DNA of 64,000 nucleotides from Flavobacteriaceae bacterium (GTDB lineage Bacteria > Bacteroidota > Bacteroidia > Flavobacteriales > Flavobacteriaceae), in the NCBI GenBank assembly GCA_022428005.1, contig JAKMDI010000023.1, positions 1-64,000 of the forward strand, read 5' to 3'. The translations under genes and the position numbers were made by a program. Shown here in pieces: positions 57,099 to 64,000 of the stretch. Under the pieces are notes generated by a model. The model was given only the letters and a program-made list of their open reading frames with translations, had not been told where the DNA came from and made no database searches. Positions within the stretch are counted from its first letter, which is position 1, and each line of letters opens with the position of its first letter.

Positions 57099-57759
57099 GA
57101 GGGATATTATGATTTTTGATGGATAGTAATAGTTGAGATTCGGTAGGTGTTTTCGCCACAGTAAAATTTGGAGTGTGAAGTGCCACTTCTTTGGCGGTAG
57201 AAGGACCAATGCAAAAGCTATGTGTATTCTCAAAATTGTTGTCCAGTGCATAACCCCTCACCCCACTGGGGCTAAAAAAAAGTACCCCGTCAAAATGACC
57301 CTTTACTCTTTTACCTTTTAATTGGGTCTCATAGAGTTCAACAGCCTCTATAGTATTATTATTTTGTGGTAAAATTTCTTCTAAATTGGGAGTTCTCAGT
57401 TTTCCGCAGAAATACGAAAATGCTTCATTTTTGTAATTTTTTGACAAAAAATGAGCCAATTCTGAAGAATTTTGAGTCATTTTAGTCACTTTTTGGCCAT
57501 TTTTAGACAAAAGTAGAGCTGTCTTTTCACCCACGCAATAAATGGTTTTGTCTTTGATCATTTTTAAAATACGAGGAATCGACAAAACTATCTTTACTGC
57601 GTTCTGACTGGTAAAAATGACATTGTCACAAATAGCGTTGACATTGGGATTTTTAATGGGAATAATCTCGATAAATGTTTGTTCCACCAAACTGAATTGA
57701 TGCGATAGCAAACGTGCTTTAAATGCTCCGGACAATTGTTTTGTAGCGAGTAATCTCAT
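57088..57759 (-). CDS. hemD: Uroporphyrinogen-III synthase
   Basis: A 223-residue enzyme that closes and inverts ring D of hydroxymethylbilane. The family is poorly conserved, but the call is supported by the layout ([55 protein letters not shown]) and by the position between hemC and hemE. The product feeds both heme and, through cobA, siroheme. It follows hemC by 2 bp. Confidence 0.93.
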   Translation of the reverse strand: MRLLATKQLSGAFKARLLSHQFSLVEQTFIEIIPIKNPNVNAICDNVIFTSQNAVKIVLSIPRILKMIKDKTIYCVGEKTALLLSKNGQKVTKMTQNSSELAHFLSKNYKNEAFSYFCGKLRTPNLEEILPQNNNTIEAVELYETQLKGKRVKGHFDGVLFFSPSGVRGYALDNNFENTHSFCIGPSTAKEVALHTPNFTVAKTPTESQLLLSIKNHNIPHEE

Positions 57760-57761
57760 CT

Positions 57762-58670
57762 CTATTGGTTCCTAATGGTTTCCAAAATTTTATCACCTCC
57801 GGCAGTCAATAACTCCTCAGCCATGTGTTGGGCCAAGTCAGCGTGATCGTTCAGCTCACCGTCCTTCACAGCAGTAACAGCCGCCTGCCCATCCAATGAA
57901 AACACACCTGCCATGAGCTTTATTCTATTTTTATTTATGACGGCATGCGCGCCAATGGGTGTCGAACACCCCCCCTCCACTGTCCTCAGAAGCGTTCTTT
58001 CAACGTTGACACAAATCTCCGTCGGATGGTGATTAATTTTCTGTAATTCTTGGATAAGGGGGTCGTCTTCAGCTCTACAAACTACGCCTATCGCGCCTTG
58101 AGCGGGAGCAGGAATCATCCAATCCAGTTCCCGATAAGCAGATCCTAATAAGCCCGAACGCTGCAACCCAGCTTTCGCAAAAATAGCGCCGTGCCAATCA
58201 CTTGCGCTTAGTTTTTTGATTCGTGTTTGAACATTTCCTCTGATGTCTACCAATCGGTGATTTGGAAAACGATGTAGCCATTGTGCTTTTCTCCGCAGAC
58301 TGCTGGTAGCAATTGTAGCGGTATGGTCAAAATCCTTTTGGTCTTTGGTAATCAAAACATCTTGGGCACTGCCCCGTTCCAAAACAGCCGCCAAAACCAG
58401 CCCCTCGGGGAGTTGGGTGGGCACATCTTTAAGGCTGTGGACGGCCAAATCAATCTGATGGTCTAAAAGTGAAATATCTAAAGCTTTGGTAAAAACCCCT
58501 TGAATACCCAGGCTATAAATCGGTTGATTTAAATTCAGATCTCCCTCGCTTTTGGTAGGGATTACCTCGGTGTTGTGACCGAGCTTTTTGAACATTGACT
58601 CGACTTGGCGGGCTTGCCAAAGGGCCAACTGACTATCACGGGTCCCTATTCTATAAGGGGGATTAATCAT
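57762..58670 (-). CDS. hemC: Porphobilinogen deaminase (hydroxymethylbilane synthase)
   Basis: A 302-residue enzyme that links four porphobilinogens. The dipyrromethane cofactor cysteine is in VEGGCSTPIGAHA; substrate-binding RIGTRDSQLALWQA, HSLKDVPT and TSSLRRKAQ are all present. It overlaps the end of hemA by 8 bases, indicating coupling. Confidence 0.98.
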   Translation of the reverse strand: MINPPYRIGTRDSQLALWQARQVESMFKKLGHNTEVIPTKSEGDLNLNQPIYSLGIQGVFTKALDISLLDHQIDLAVHSLKDVPTQLPEGLVLAAVLERGSAQDVLITKDQKDFDHTATIATSSLRRKAQWLHRFPNHRLVDIRGNVQTRIKKLSASDWHGAIFAKAGLQRSGLLGSAYRELDWMIPAPAQGAIGVVCRAEDDPLIQELQKINHHPTEICVNVERTLLRTVEGGCSTPIGAHAVINKNRIKLMAGVFSLDGQAAVTAVKDGELNDHADLAQHMAEELLTAGGDKILETIRNQ

Positions 58671-59868
58671 TTAATTCAGAATCCAATTGATAAACGTCTT
58701 GCAAAAGTGCCATGGTCTGATCCACTTTGGTAGGGTTTTCTTTTAAATAACTCGCGACTTTTCCGGTGAGTCTATAGACCACCTGAGAAAACTCTTGTGG
58801 ATTGCCCAATTCCTTTTGTTGACCGTTGAGTAATTTTTTCTTAAGGGCTTTGAGCATCGGAGCAAATTTTCGATGATCGACCCACTGTAAAAAATCGGCT
58901 TCGACTTGTCTAAGAATATCGTTTGCTTGAGGTATAAATTGTTTTCTTTGTTCGAGGGTGTTGTTGGTTAGCTGAGACAGTTCGTCTAGGTTAACCAAAG
59001 TAATATTATCCAAGTCTTTGAGTTTTGGATCTACATTGGAGGGAACGGATAAATCTAAAATCAGCAAGGGTTTGTTCTTGGGAACCAAAGTGTTATCAAC
59101 GGTAACGTCTAGTGCGCCAGTTGCTACGATCATAATATCAGCATGGGCGATTTCTGATTTTAATTCTTTTATATTTTTGACCACCAGATTAAATTTCCCA
59201 GCTACTTTTTGCGCACTTTCCTCGGAGCGGTTCACGAGAACGATATGGTCATTTTGGGTGTGTTTGATCAGGTTTTCACAAGTATTTCTCCCAATTTTTC
59301 CTGTACCGAACAGTAGAATATTTTTATTTGAAACTTCTTTGACCTTATTTAAAATGTAATGAACAGAAGCAAATGAGACGGAAGTGGCGCCTGAGGATAA
59401 TTTTGTTTCTGTTTTGATTCGCTTACTCGACTGGATCACCGCGTTGACCAAGCGCTCAGAAAATCCATTGACCATTTGATGTTTTTTCGAATTCTGAAAA
59501 CTCTTTTTGAGTTGGCCTATGATTTCAAAATCCCCCACGATTTGACTCTCCAAACCACAACCAACGCGGAATACATGATGAAGGGCGGCCTTGTTGGTGA
59601 GCACATAACCTTTGTCGCTGAAAAGTTTGGGGTCTCCACCAGAGAAGGTGCAGAGGTAGTTTATTAAGATCTCAGGATTTTCAACCCTGCCCATGAGCTC
59701 AGTACGGTTACAGGTAGAAATTACCATTAACTCCTCAACCCCATCGGCTTTAGCGCGAGAGAGCAGCAGGTCGGTTTTAGATTTGTTAAGACTAAAACGT
59801 CCACGAACGCTCAGGTCAGCATTTTTATAGCTTAAACCTACTACACAGTAATAAGTATTATTTCTCAA
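58663..59868 (-). CDS. hemA: Glutamyl-tRNA reductase
   Basis: A 401-residue NADPH-dependent enzyme that starts heme synthesis by reducing glutamyl-tRNA to glutamate-1-semialdehyde. The catalytic Cys is in MVISTCNRTELMG; the NADPH site reads ILLFGTGKIGRNTCENL; SSGATSVSFASV is the usual linker. The start must be a TTG at 59868: a stop codon lies 12 bases upstream in frame, and the next ATG (codon 48) is past essential residues. It is the first gene of hemACDEFB. hemL, needed for the next step, is not in this window. Confidence 0.96.
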   Translation of the reverse strand: MRNNTYYCVVGLSYKNADLSVRGRFSLNKSKTDLLLSRAKADGVEELMVISTCNRTELMGRVENPEILINYLCTFSGGDPKLFSDKGYVLTNKAALHHVFRVGCGLESQIVGDFEIIGQLKKSFQNSKKHQMVNGFSERLVNAVIQSSKRIKTETKLSSGATSVSFASVHYILNKVKEVSNKNILLFGTGKIGRNTCENLIKHTQNDHIVLVNRSEESAQKVAGKFNLVVKNIKELKSEIAHADIMIVATGALDVTVDNTLVPKNKPLLILDLSVPSNVDPKLKDLDNITLVNLDELSQLTNNTLEQRKQFIPQANDILRQVEADFLQWVDHRKFAPMLKALKKKLLNGQQKELGNPQEFSQVVYRLTGKVASYLKENPTKVDQTMALLQDVYQLDSELND

Positions 59869-60020
59869 AAGTCTGGTCTAAATTCAAAAGCTAAATTATA
59901 AACAGGACGTTTTAAAAAACAACGCTAAGAGAACTATTAATAACCAAGAAGGTTTTTTAATAGATTTTTTTTTAAATACCCATAAATATAATAATTTTGA
60001 ATAGATGTTATAAGATTTAA

Positions 60021-60035
60021 TTAGAATTATTCTAA
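60021..60035. promoter_or_regulatory. PerR-box-like palindrome between hemA and the AraC-type gene
   Basis: TTAGAAT, T, ATTCTAA: a perfect 7-bp inverted repeat around one base. It matches 12 of the 14 fixed positions of the Bacillus PerR box (TTATAATnATTATAA), with a symmetrical pair of differences. It lies in the 201-bp divergent region, 34 bases before the regulator's start and about 150 bases before hemA. Confidence 0.4.
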
Positions 60036-60069
60036 ATAGCGATTTTTTAAAAACAACGACAAAAGTACA

Positions 60070-60927
60070 ATGGATCAAACAGTAATTGAGAATGGTTTTT
60101 ATCTGCTAAAATACACCAATGAGCGGGACACCCTTCAAAAGCATGAAAAAGAGGTTAGCGAGGAGTTTATCCAGTTTCATTTTTGCTTAAGGGGAAACGC
60201 CACATTTGAGTTCAATGGTGGGAGTTATCAATTGCCCTTGATGTCTAAAAACGTGATTTTACTGTACAACCCGCAAAAAGCCCTGCCCATCGATCTAAAT
60301 TTAACCCCTGATTCGGCTGTGGTAAGCTTGGTCATTTCCATAAAAAGATTTCACAGTTTGTTTTCCGAAGATGCGGACCACATCCATTTCCTAAGTCCCG
60401 AAAACAACACCAAAAAATATTATGACACCAAACCCGTAAGTCCAGCCATGAGCGTGGTGCTCAGCCAAATTATGGAAACTAAGGTCCATGAGAGTATCCG
60501 CGGATTGTACTTTAAGGGGAAAGTTTATGAACTCCTGTGTTTGTTATTCAACAAGAGTGAAGACGCTGATGTAGAACAATGTCCCTTTTTGGTCGATGAG
60601 GAAAATGTAAGGAAAATCAGAAAAGCCAAAGAAATTATATTGAGTCAAATGACAGAACCCCCTACCCTCCAAGTACTTTCTGCTGAAATTGGATTGAATA
60701 TAAAAAAGCTCAAAGAAGGATTCAAACAAATTTATGGAGACACCGTCTATGGGTATTTATTGGACCACAAGATGAATGAAGCACGAAACATGCTCAATTC
60801 AAAAAGATACAATATCAACGAAATCAGTTTAAAATTGGGGTACAGTACCTCGAGTCATTTCATTGCAGCCTTCAAAAAGAAGTTTGGGACTACTCCCAAA
60901 AAATATTTAATGTCAGTATCTTCGTAA
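60070..60927 (+). CDS. AraC-family transcriptional regulator
   Basis: A 285-residue regulator with an N-terminal cupin-like sensing half (FHFCLRGNATFEFNGGSYQL) and a C-terminal AraC double helix-turn-helix (about 185-285): LQVLSAEIGLNIKKLKEGFKQIYG, then YNINEISLKLGYSTSSHFIAAFKKKFGTTPKKYL. It is similar in shape to PchR-type regulators that answer to iron chelates. It stands between the divergent heme cluster and hemH, so a role in heme or iron control is likely but not shown. hemH follows after 10 bp. Confidence 0.92.
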   Translation: MDQTVIENGFYLLKYTNERDTLQKHEKEVSEEFIQFHFCLRGNATFEFNGGSYQLPLMSKNVILLYNPQKALPIDLNLTPDSAVVSLVISIKRFHSLFSEDADHIHFLSPENNTKKYYDTKPVSPAMSVVLSQIMETKVHESIRGLYFKGKVYELLCLLFNKSEDADVEQCPFLVDEENVRKIRKAKEIILSQMTEPPTLQVLSAEIGLNIKKLKEGFKQIYGDTVYGYLLDHKMNEARNMLNSKRYNINEISLKLGYSTSSHFIAAFKKKFGTTPKKYLMSVSS

Positions 60928-60937
60928 AAAAATTCAG

Positions 60938-61972
60938 ATGAAAGGTGCGTTATTAATCAATTTGGGCTCTCCTGAAAGCCCTAACCCCAAAGACGTTAAA
61001 AAATATTTAGGTGAATTTCTCATGGATGAGCGTGTAATAGATCTCGCCAAACCCCTGAGAACTTTTTTGGTCAAAGGAATCATTTTAAACACGCGCCCCA
61101 AGAAATCCGCAAAGGCCTACAAAAAAATCTGGTGGAAAGAAGGGTCACCCCTTATTGTTTTGTCCCAACGGCTTCAAGAAGCCGTCCAAAAAAAAGTTTC
61201 TGTCCCCATTGGTTTGGCCATGCGATACGGGACGCCATCAATAGAGCAGGGCATAAAAGAGCTGGTGGACCAGGGAGTAGACGAGATCATGTTGATCCCA
61301 TTATACCCACAGTTTGCGATGGCCACCACGGAAACTATTTTGGTGTTGGCCGAAAACATAAGAGACGAAAAATACCCTGATTTGGAATTTACTGTCCTTC
61401 CTCCCTTTTACAATCATCCCGACTATGTTAGGGTCCTTTCGGAAAGCATCCAGGAATATCTGAGTGACAAGGACTGGGAACACTTATTGTTCTCCTATCA
61501 TGGGATCCCCGAAAGGCACATTCGCAAGTCTGATGTCACCAAGTCCCATTGTAAAATCGACAAAAGTTGTTGCCAAACCGCGTCAAAAGCCCATCAATAT
61601 TGTTACCGTCACCAGTGTTATGAAACCACCCGACAGGTAGCCGAATACTTGGGGTTAAAGGAAGATCGTTTTTCCACCAGCTTTCAATCGCGGCTGGGCG
61701 TTGACCCATGGCTTCAACCCTACACGGATCAAACCGTTGCTCGTTTTGCAAAAAAAGGAACTAAAAAAATGGCCATCGTTACCCCTGCATTTGTCTCTGA
61801 TTGTTTAGAAACATTAGAAGAGATTGGGATGGAGGCCGTAGAGGATTTTGAGGAAAAAGGAGGTGAAGAACTTCATGTGGTTCCTTGTATCAACACGAGA
61901 AAAGACTGGGTAAACGTTATGAGCCGCTGGATTGACCAATGGGCAAAAGCTGAAATGGCTTCCACTGGATGA
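60938..61972 (+). CDS. hemH: Ferrochelatase
   Basis: A 344-residue enzyme that inserts iron into protoporphyrin IX. Family motifs: LLINLGSPESPNPKDVKKYLGEFL, the catalytic histidine in FSYHGIPERHIRKSD, and the C-terminal VTPAFVSDCLETLEEIG. It has an insert rich in Cys and His (KSHCKIDKSCCQ ... HQYCYRHQCYE) that could bind metal or an iron-sulfur cluster, as in some bacterial ferrochelatases. The stop overlaps the MATE start (ATGA). Confidence 0.97.
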   Translation: MKGALLINLGSPESPNPKDVKKYLGEFLMDERVIDLAKPLRTFLVKGIILNTRPKKSAKAYKKIWWKEGSPLIVLSQRLQEAVQKKVSVPIGLAMRYGTPSIEQGIKELVDQGVDEIMLIPLYPQFAMATTETILVLAENIRDEKYPDLEFTVLPPFYNHPDYVRVLSESIQEYLSDKDWEHLLFSYHGIPERHIRKSDVTKSHCKIDKSCCQTASKAHQYCYRHQCYETTRQVAEYLGLKEDRFSTSFQSRLGVDPWLQPYTDQTVARFAKKGTKKMAIVTPAFVSDCLETLEEIGMEAVEDFEEKGGEELHVVPCINTRKDWVNVMSRWIDQWAKAEMASTG

Positions 61973-63309
61973 AAAGTGGATCTGCTACCTTTGGTACCCA
62001 ACCCATCCCCCAACTTCTCATAAAACAGGCAGTACCTGCCGCAGTAGGTATTTTGGTAATGTCCCTAAATGTGTTGATAGACACCATTTTTGTAGGACAG
62101 TGGATTGGCGCTAATGCCATCGCCGCCATCAACGTTGTTTTACCTGTTTCTTTTTTTATTGCAGCGTTGGGAATGGCCATTGGTTTGGGTGGGGGATCTA
62201 TAATTTCCAGGGCGTTAGGAAAAGATAATTTAGCCAAAGCAACAAAAACTTTTGGCAACCAAATTGTACTCAACTTCTCCCTAACCATAAGTTTTGCATT
62301 GGTAGGTTTACTTTTTATGGACAGCATTATCCCTGCGTTTGGCGGTAAAGGTGCGCTATTTGAACCCGCCAAAATATACTACACCATTGTCCTTTATGGT
62401 GTCCCCATTCTCGGGTTTTGTATGATGGGTAATAATGTCATTCGTGCAGTAGGAAAACCCAAGTATGCCATGTATGCAATGATGCTCCCTTCCATTTCCA
62501 ACTTGATTCTGGACTATCTTCTGATCTATATTTTCGATTTTGGAATGTATGGCGCAGCATGGGCCACCACCCTGTCCTATGGTGTTTGCGGTATTTATAT
62601 TCTCTACTTTTTTACTTCTAAAAACGCTGAATTAAAACCATTGCTCAGTGATTTTAAAATTGAATGGAGCATCACCAAAGAAATCGGTGCGTTGGGATCG
62701 GTAACCCTCGCCCGCCAGGCTGTGGTCAGCATATCAGTACTGCTGGTAAACAACTTACTTTACCGTCTGGACGGTGAATCGGCAGTGGCTGTCTATGCCA
62801 TAATCAGTAGGCTCTTGATGTTTTCCTTATTCCCAATATTGGGTATCACGCAGGGTTTTATTCCTATTGCAGGGTATAACTACGGAGCAAAAAACAAAAA
62901 AAGGGTAGAACAGGTCATAAGAACTGCAGTGCTTTATTCTTCTGGCTTGGCGACCTTAGTGTTTATGATGATTTATGCCTTTTCAAATTCTATTGGAACT
63001 ATTTTTACCAGTGAGCCATTGGTATTGCAAAAGACGCCTGCAGCCATAAGGTGGGTGTTTGCGGCAACGCCCATTGTGGGCATTCAACTCATAGGTGCAG
63101 CCTACTACCAAGCTATTGGAAAAGCCCTGCCAGCTTTGCTTCTTACCCTGACCCGTCAAGGATTTTTCTTTATACCATTGCTCTATATTTTACCTGGATT
63201 TTTGGGGATCGATGGGGTGTGGATCGCTTTTCCCATTGCCGAATTATTAGCAGCTATTGTTACAGGAGGGTTTTTGATTTATGAACTTAAGAAGTATTTA
63301 AATTCTTAA
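61969..63309 (+). CDS. MATE-family efflux transporter
   Basis: A 446-residue protein with about twelve membrane helices, starting MKSGSATFGTQPIPQLLIKQAVPAA. MATE features include the repeated MSLNVLIDTIFVGQWIG and GITQGFIPIAGYNYGAKNKKR. Family members export cationic or organic compounds using sodium or proton gradients. It is coupled to hemH by ATGA, so export of a porphyrin-related or unrelated compound is possible; the substrate cannot be read from the sequence. Confidence 0.92.
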   Translation: MKSGSATFGTQPIPQLLIKQAVPAAVGILVMSLNVLIDTIFVGQWIGANAIAAINVVLPVSFFIAALGMAIGLGGGSIISRALGKDNLAKATKTFGNQIVLNFSLTISFALVGLLFMDSIIPAFGGKGALFEPAKIYYTIVLYGVPILGFCMMGNNVIRAVGKPKYAMYAMMLPSISNLILDYLLIYIFDFGMYGAAWATTLSYGVCGIYILYFFTSKNAELKPLLSDFKIEWSITKEIGALGSVTLARQAVVSISVLLVNNLLYRLDGESAVAVYAIISRLLMFSLFPILGITQGFIPIAGYNYGAKNKKRVEQVIRTAVLYSSGLATLVFMMIYAFSNSIGTIFTSEPLVLQKTPAAIRWVFAATPIVGIQLIGAAYYQAIGKALPALLLTLTRQGFFFIPLLYILPGFLGIDGVWIAFPIAELLAAIVTGGFLIYELKKYLNS

Positions 63310-63407
63310 TTTTCCCATGCGAAACAAGACACCGATTTGTTTAAGTTTTTGTACTTTGGAGTATTATTTATTGTTTCCAAACCATTGATTAAAATAGCAT
63401 CTGGCGA

Positions 63408-63962
63408 ATGGAATATTACAATTATATCAAATCATTACATTTAATATTTGTCATTACATGGTTTGCTGGTTTGTTTTATGAACCTCGATTGTTTATTTAT
63501 CACATTGAGGCGTCCAAAAAAAAATCTCCTGAAAAAGAAATTTTAGAGGAACAACTAAAGGTGATGGAGCGCAGGTTGTGGTACATAATTACCTGGCCTT
63601 CAGCTATTTTAGCAAGTATTTTTGCAACATGGCTTTTGATATTAATGCCCGAATTACTCTCCCAGTCTTGGATGTTAGTCAAAATTGGATTCCTGTCTTT
63701 ACTATTTGCCTACCACCTTAAAACCCATCAAATTTTCTTGGCATTACAAAAAAACCAGATCAAATATTCTTCCAATTTTATGCGTATCTGGAATGAAGGA
63801 GCTACCCTGTTTTTGTTTGCAATTGTTTTTTTAGCCATAGTAAAAAGCGCGATTCACTGGATTTTTATGGTGATAGGAAGTTTTGGACTTATTGCTTTTT
63901 TGATGCTAGCAATTAAGTTATACAAACGGCTAAGAGAGAAATCTTCTGTCAAAAATGATTAG
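63408..63962 (+). CDS. hemJ: Protoporphyrinogen IX oxidase HemJ
   Basis: A 184-residue membrane protein with four or five helices that oxidises protoporphyrinogen IX to protoporphyrin IX. The HemJ/UPF0093 signature is clear: YIKSLHLIFVITWFAGLFY with a conserved His, RLFIYHIEA, MERRLWYIITWPSAIL and MLVKIGFLSLLFAYH. Together with HemF and HemH it completes the protoporphyrin-dependent end of the pathway. A probable kinase gene overlaps its end by 8 bases. Confidence 0.93.
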   Translation: MEYYNYIKSLHLIFVITWFAGLFYEPRLFIYHIEASKKKSPEKEILEEQLKVMERRLWYIITWPSAILASIFATWLLILMPELLSQSWMLVKIGFLSLLFAYHLKTHQIFLALQKNQIKYSSNFMRIWNEGATLFLFAIVFLAIVKSAIHWIFMVIGSFGLIAFLMLAIKLYKRLREKSSVKND

Positions 63963-64000
63963 TCTTTTAAGAAGAATTTCCCTGAGAACCCAAATCTTTA
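63955..64000 (+). CDS. Start of a probable sensor histidine kinase (cut by window edge)
   Basis: An ATG at 63955, overlapping the end of hemJ, opens a frame that stays open to the window edge: MISLLRRISLRTQIF. This basic pre-helix sequence resembles the N-terminus of flavobacterial HAMP-type sensor kinases (ISLRT followed by a membrane helix). With only 15 codons visible the call is tentative. Confidence 0.35.
   Translation, partial: MISLLRRISLRTQIF

Noticed and set aside
57099-57251. N-terminal extension of hemE with 51 extra codons
   Set aside because: It lies within the hemD coding region. The family N-terminus begins at the ATG at 57098.

Overview
This window is chromosomal DNA from a member of the Bacteroidota, most likely a Flavobacteriaceae species. 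The evidence is: a full-length SprA (the type IX secretion outer-membrane translocon), an alternative complex III (Act) cluster feeding an aa3-type oxidase, a HEPN-tailed sulfite reductase, HemJ instead of HemG/HemY, promoters of the Bacteroidota type (TTTG, about 20 bp, TAnnTTTG), and almost no Shine-Dalgarno sequences. Several genes can only start at TTG. I saw no tRNA, rRNA, CRISPR array, insertion sequence or prophage. This is a housekeeping region, and the less ordinary signals are in regulation, small genes and gene architecture.

Layout. 1-14.4 kb, all on the minus strand except one tiny lipoprotein gene: a TonB-like N-terminus (cut by the window edge), gcvH, sprA, ruvA, maeB, an SMP-30/gluconolactonase-like gene broken by one in-frame stop, queG and ruvB. 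14.5-25.8 kb, minus strand: actABCDEF-coxBA, a respiratory block that takes electrons from quinol through alternative complex III to oxygen, closed by a strong intrinsic terminator. 25.9-30.7 kb: a small SPOR-domain gene converging on the rimP-nusA-infB operon.

31.0-33.6 kb, plus strand: a von Willebrand A protein with a MoxR/ChlI-like AAA+ ATPase. 33.6-41.7 kb: an Rrf2 regulator diverging from a sulfate assimilation operon (DUF2061, cysH, cysD, cysN, sulfite reductase, cobA, siroheme synthase, ferredoxin-NADP reductase). A perfect 11-bp inverted repeat lies in the shared promoter region. The operon supplies ATP sulfurylase, APS reductase, sulfite reductase, its siroheme cofactor and its probable electron donor.

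41.7-54.0 kb: mixed single genes. These are a 27-codon membrane microprotein candidate, an Ig-like lipoprotein, comF, glyS, xth, an OmpA lipoprotein, an aldo/keto reductase, an FG-GAP secreted protein, a double-ATPase ABC protein, a DEDDy exonuclease, a serine hydrolase and ogt. 54.1-64.0 kb: heme biosynthesis. hemACDEFB runs on the minus strand; an AraC-type regulator, hemH, a MATE transporter and hemJ run on the plus strand. A PerR-box-like palindrome lies between hemA and the regulator. With hemL missing here, these genes cover glutamyl-tRNA to protoheme by the protoporphyrin route. The window ends in the first codons of a probable sensor kinase.
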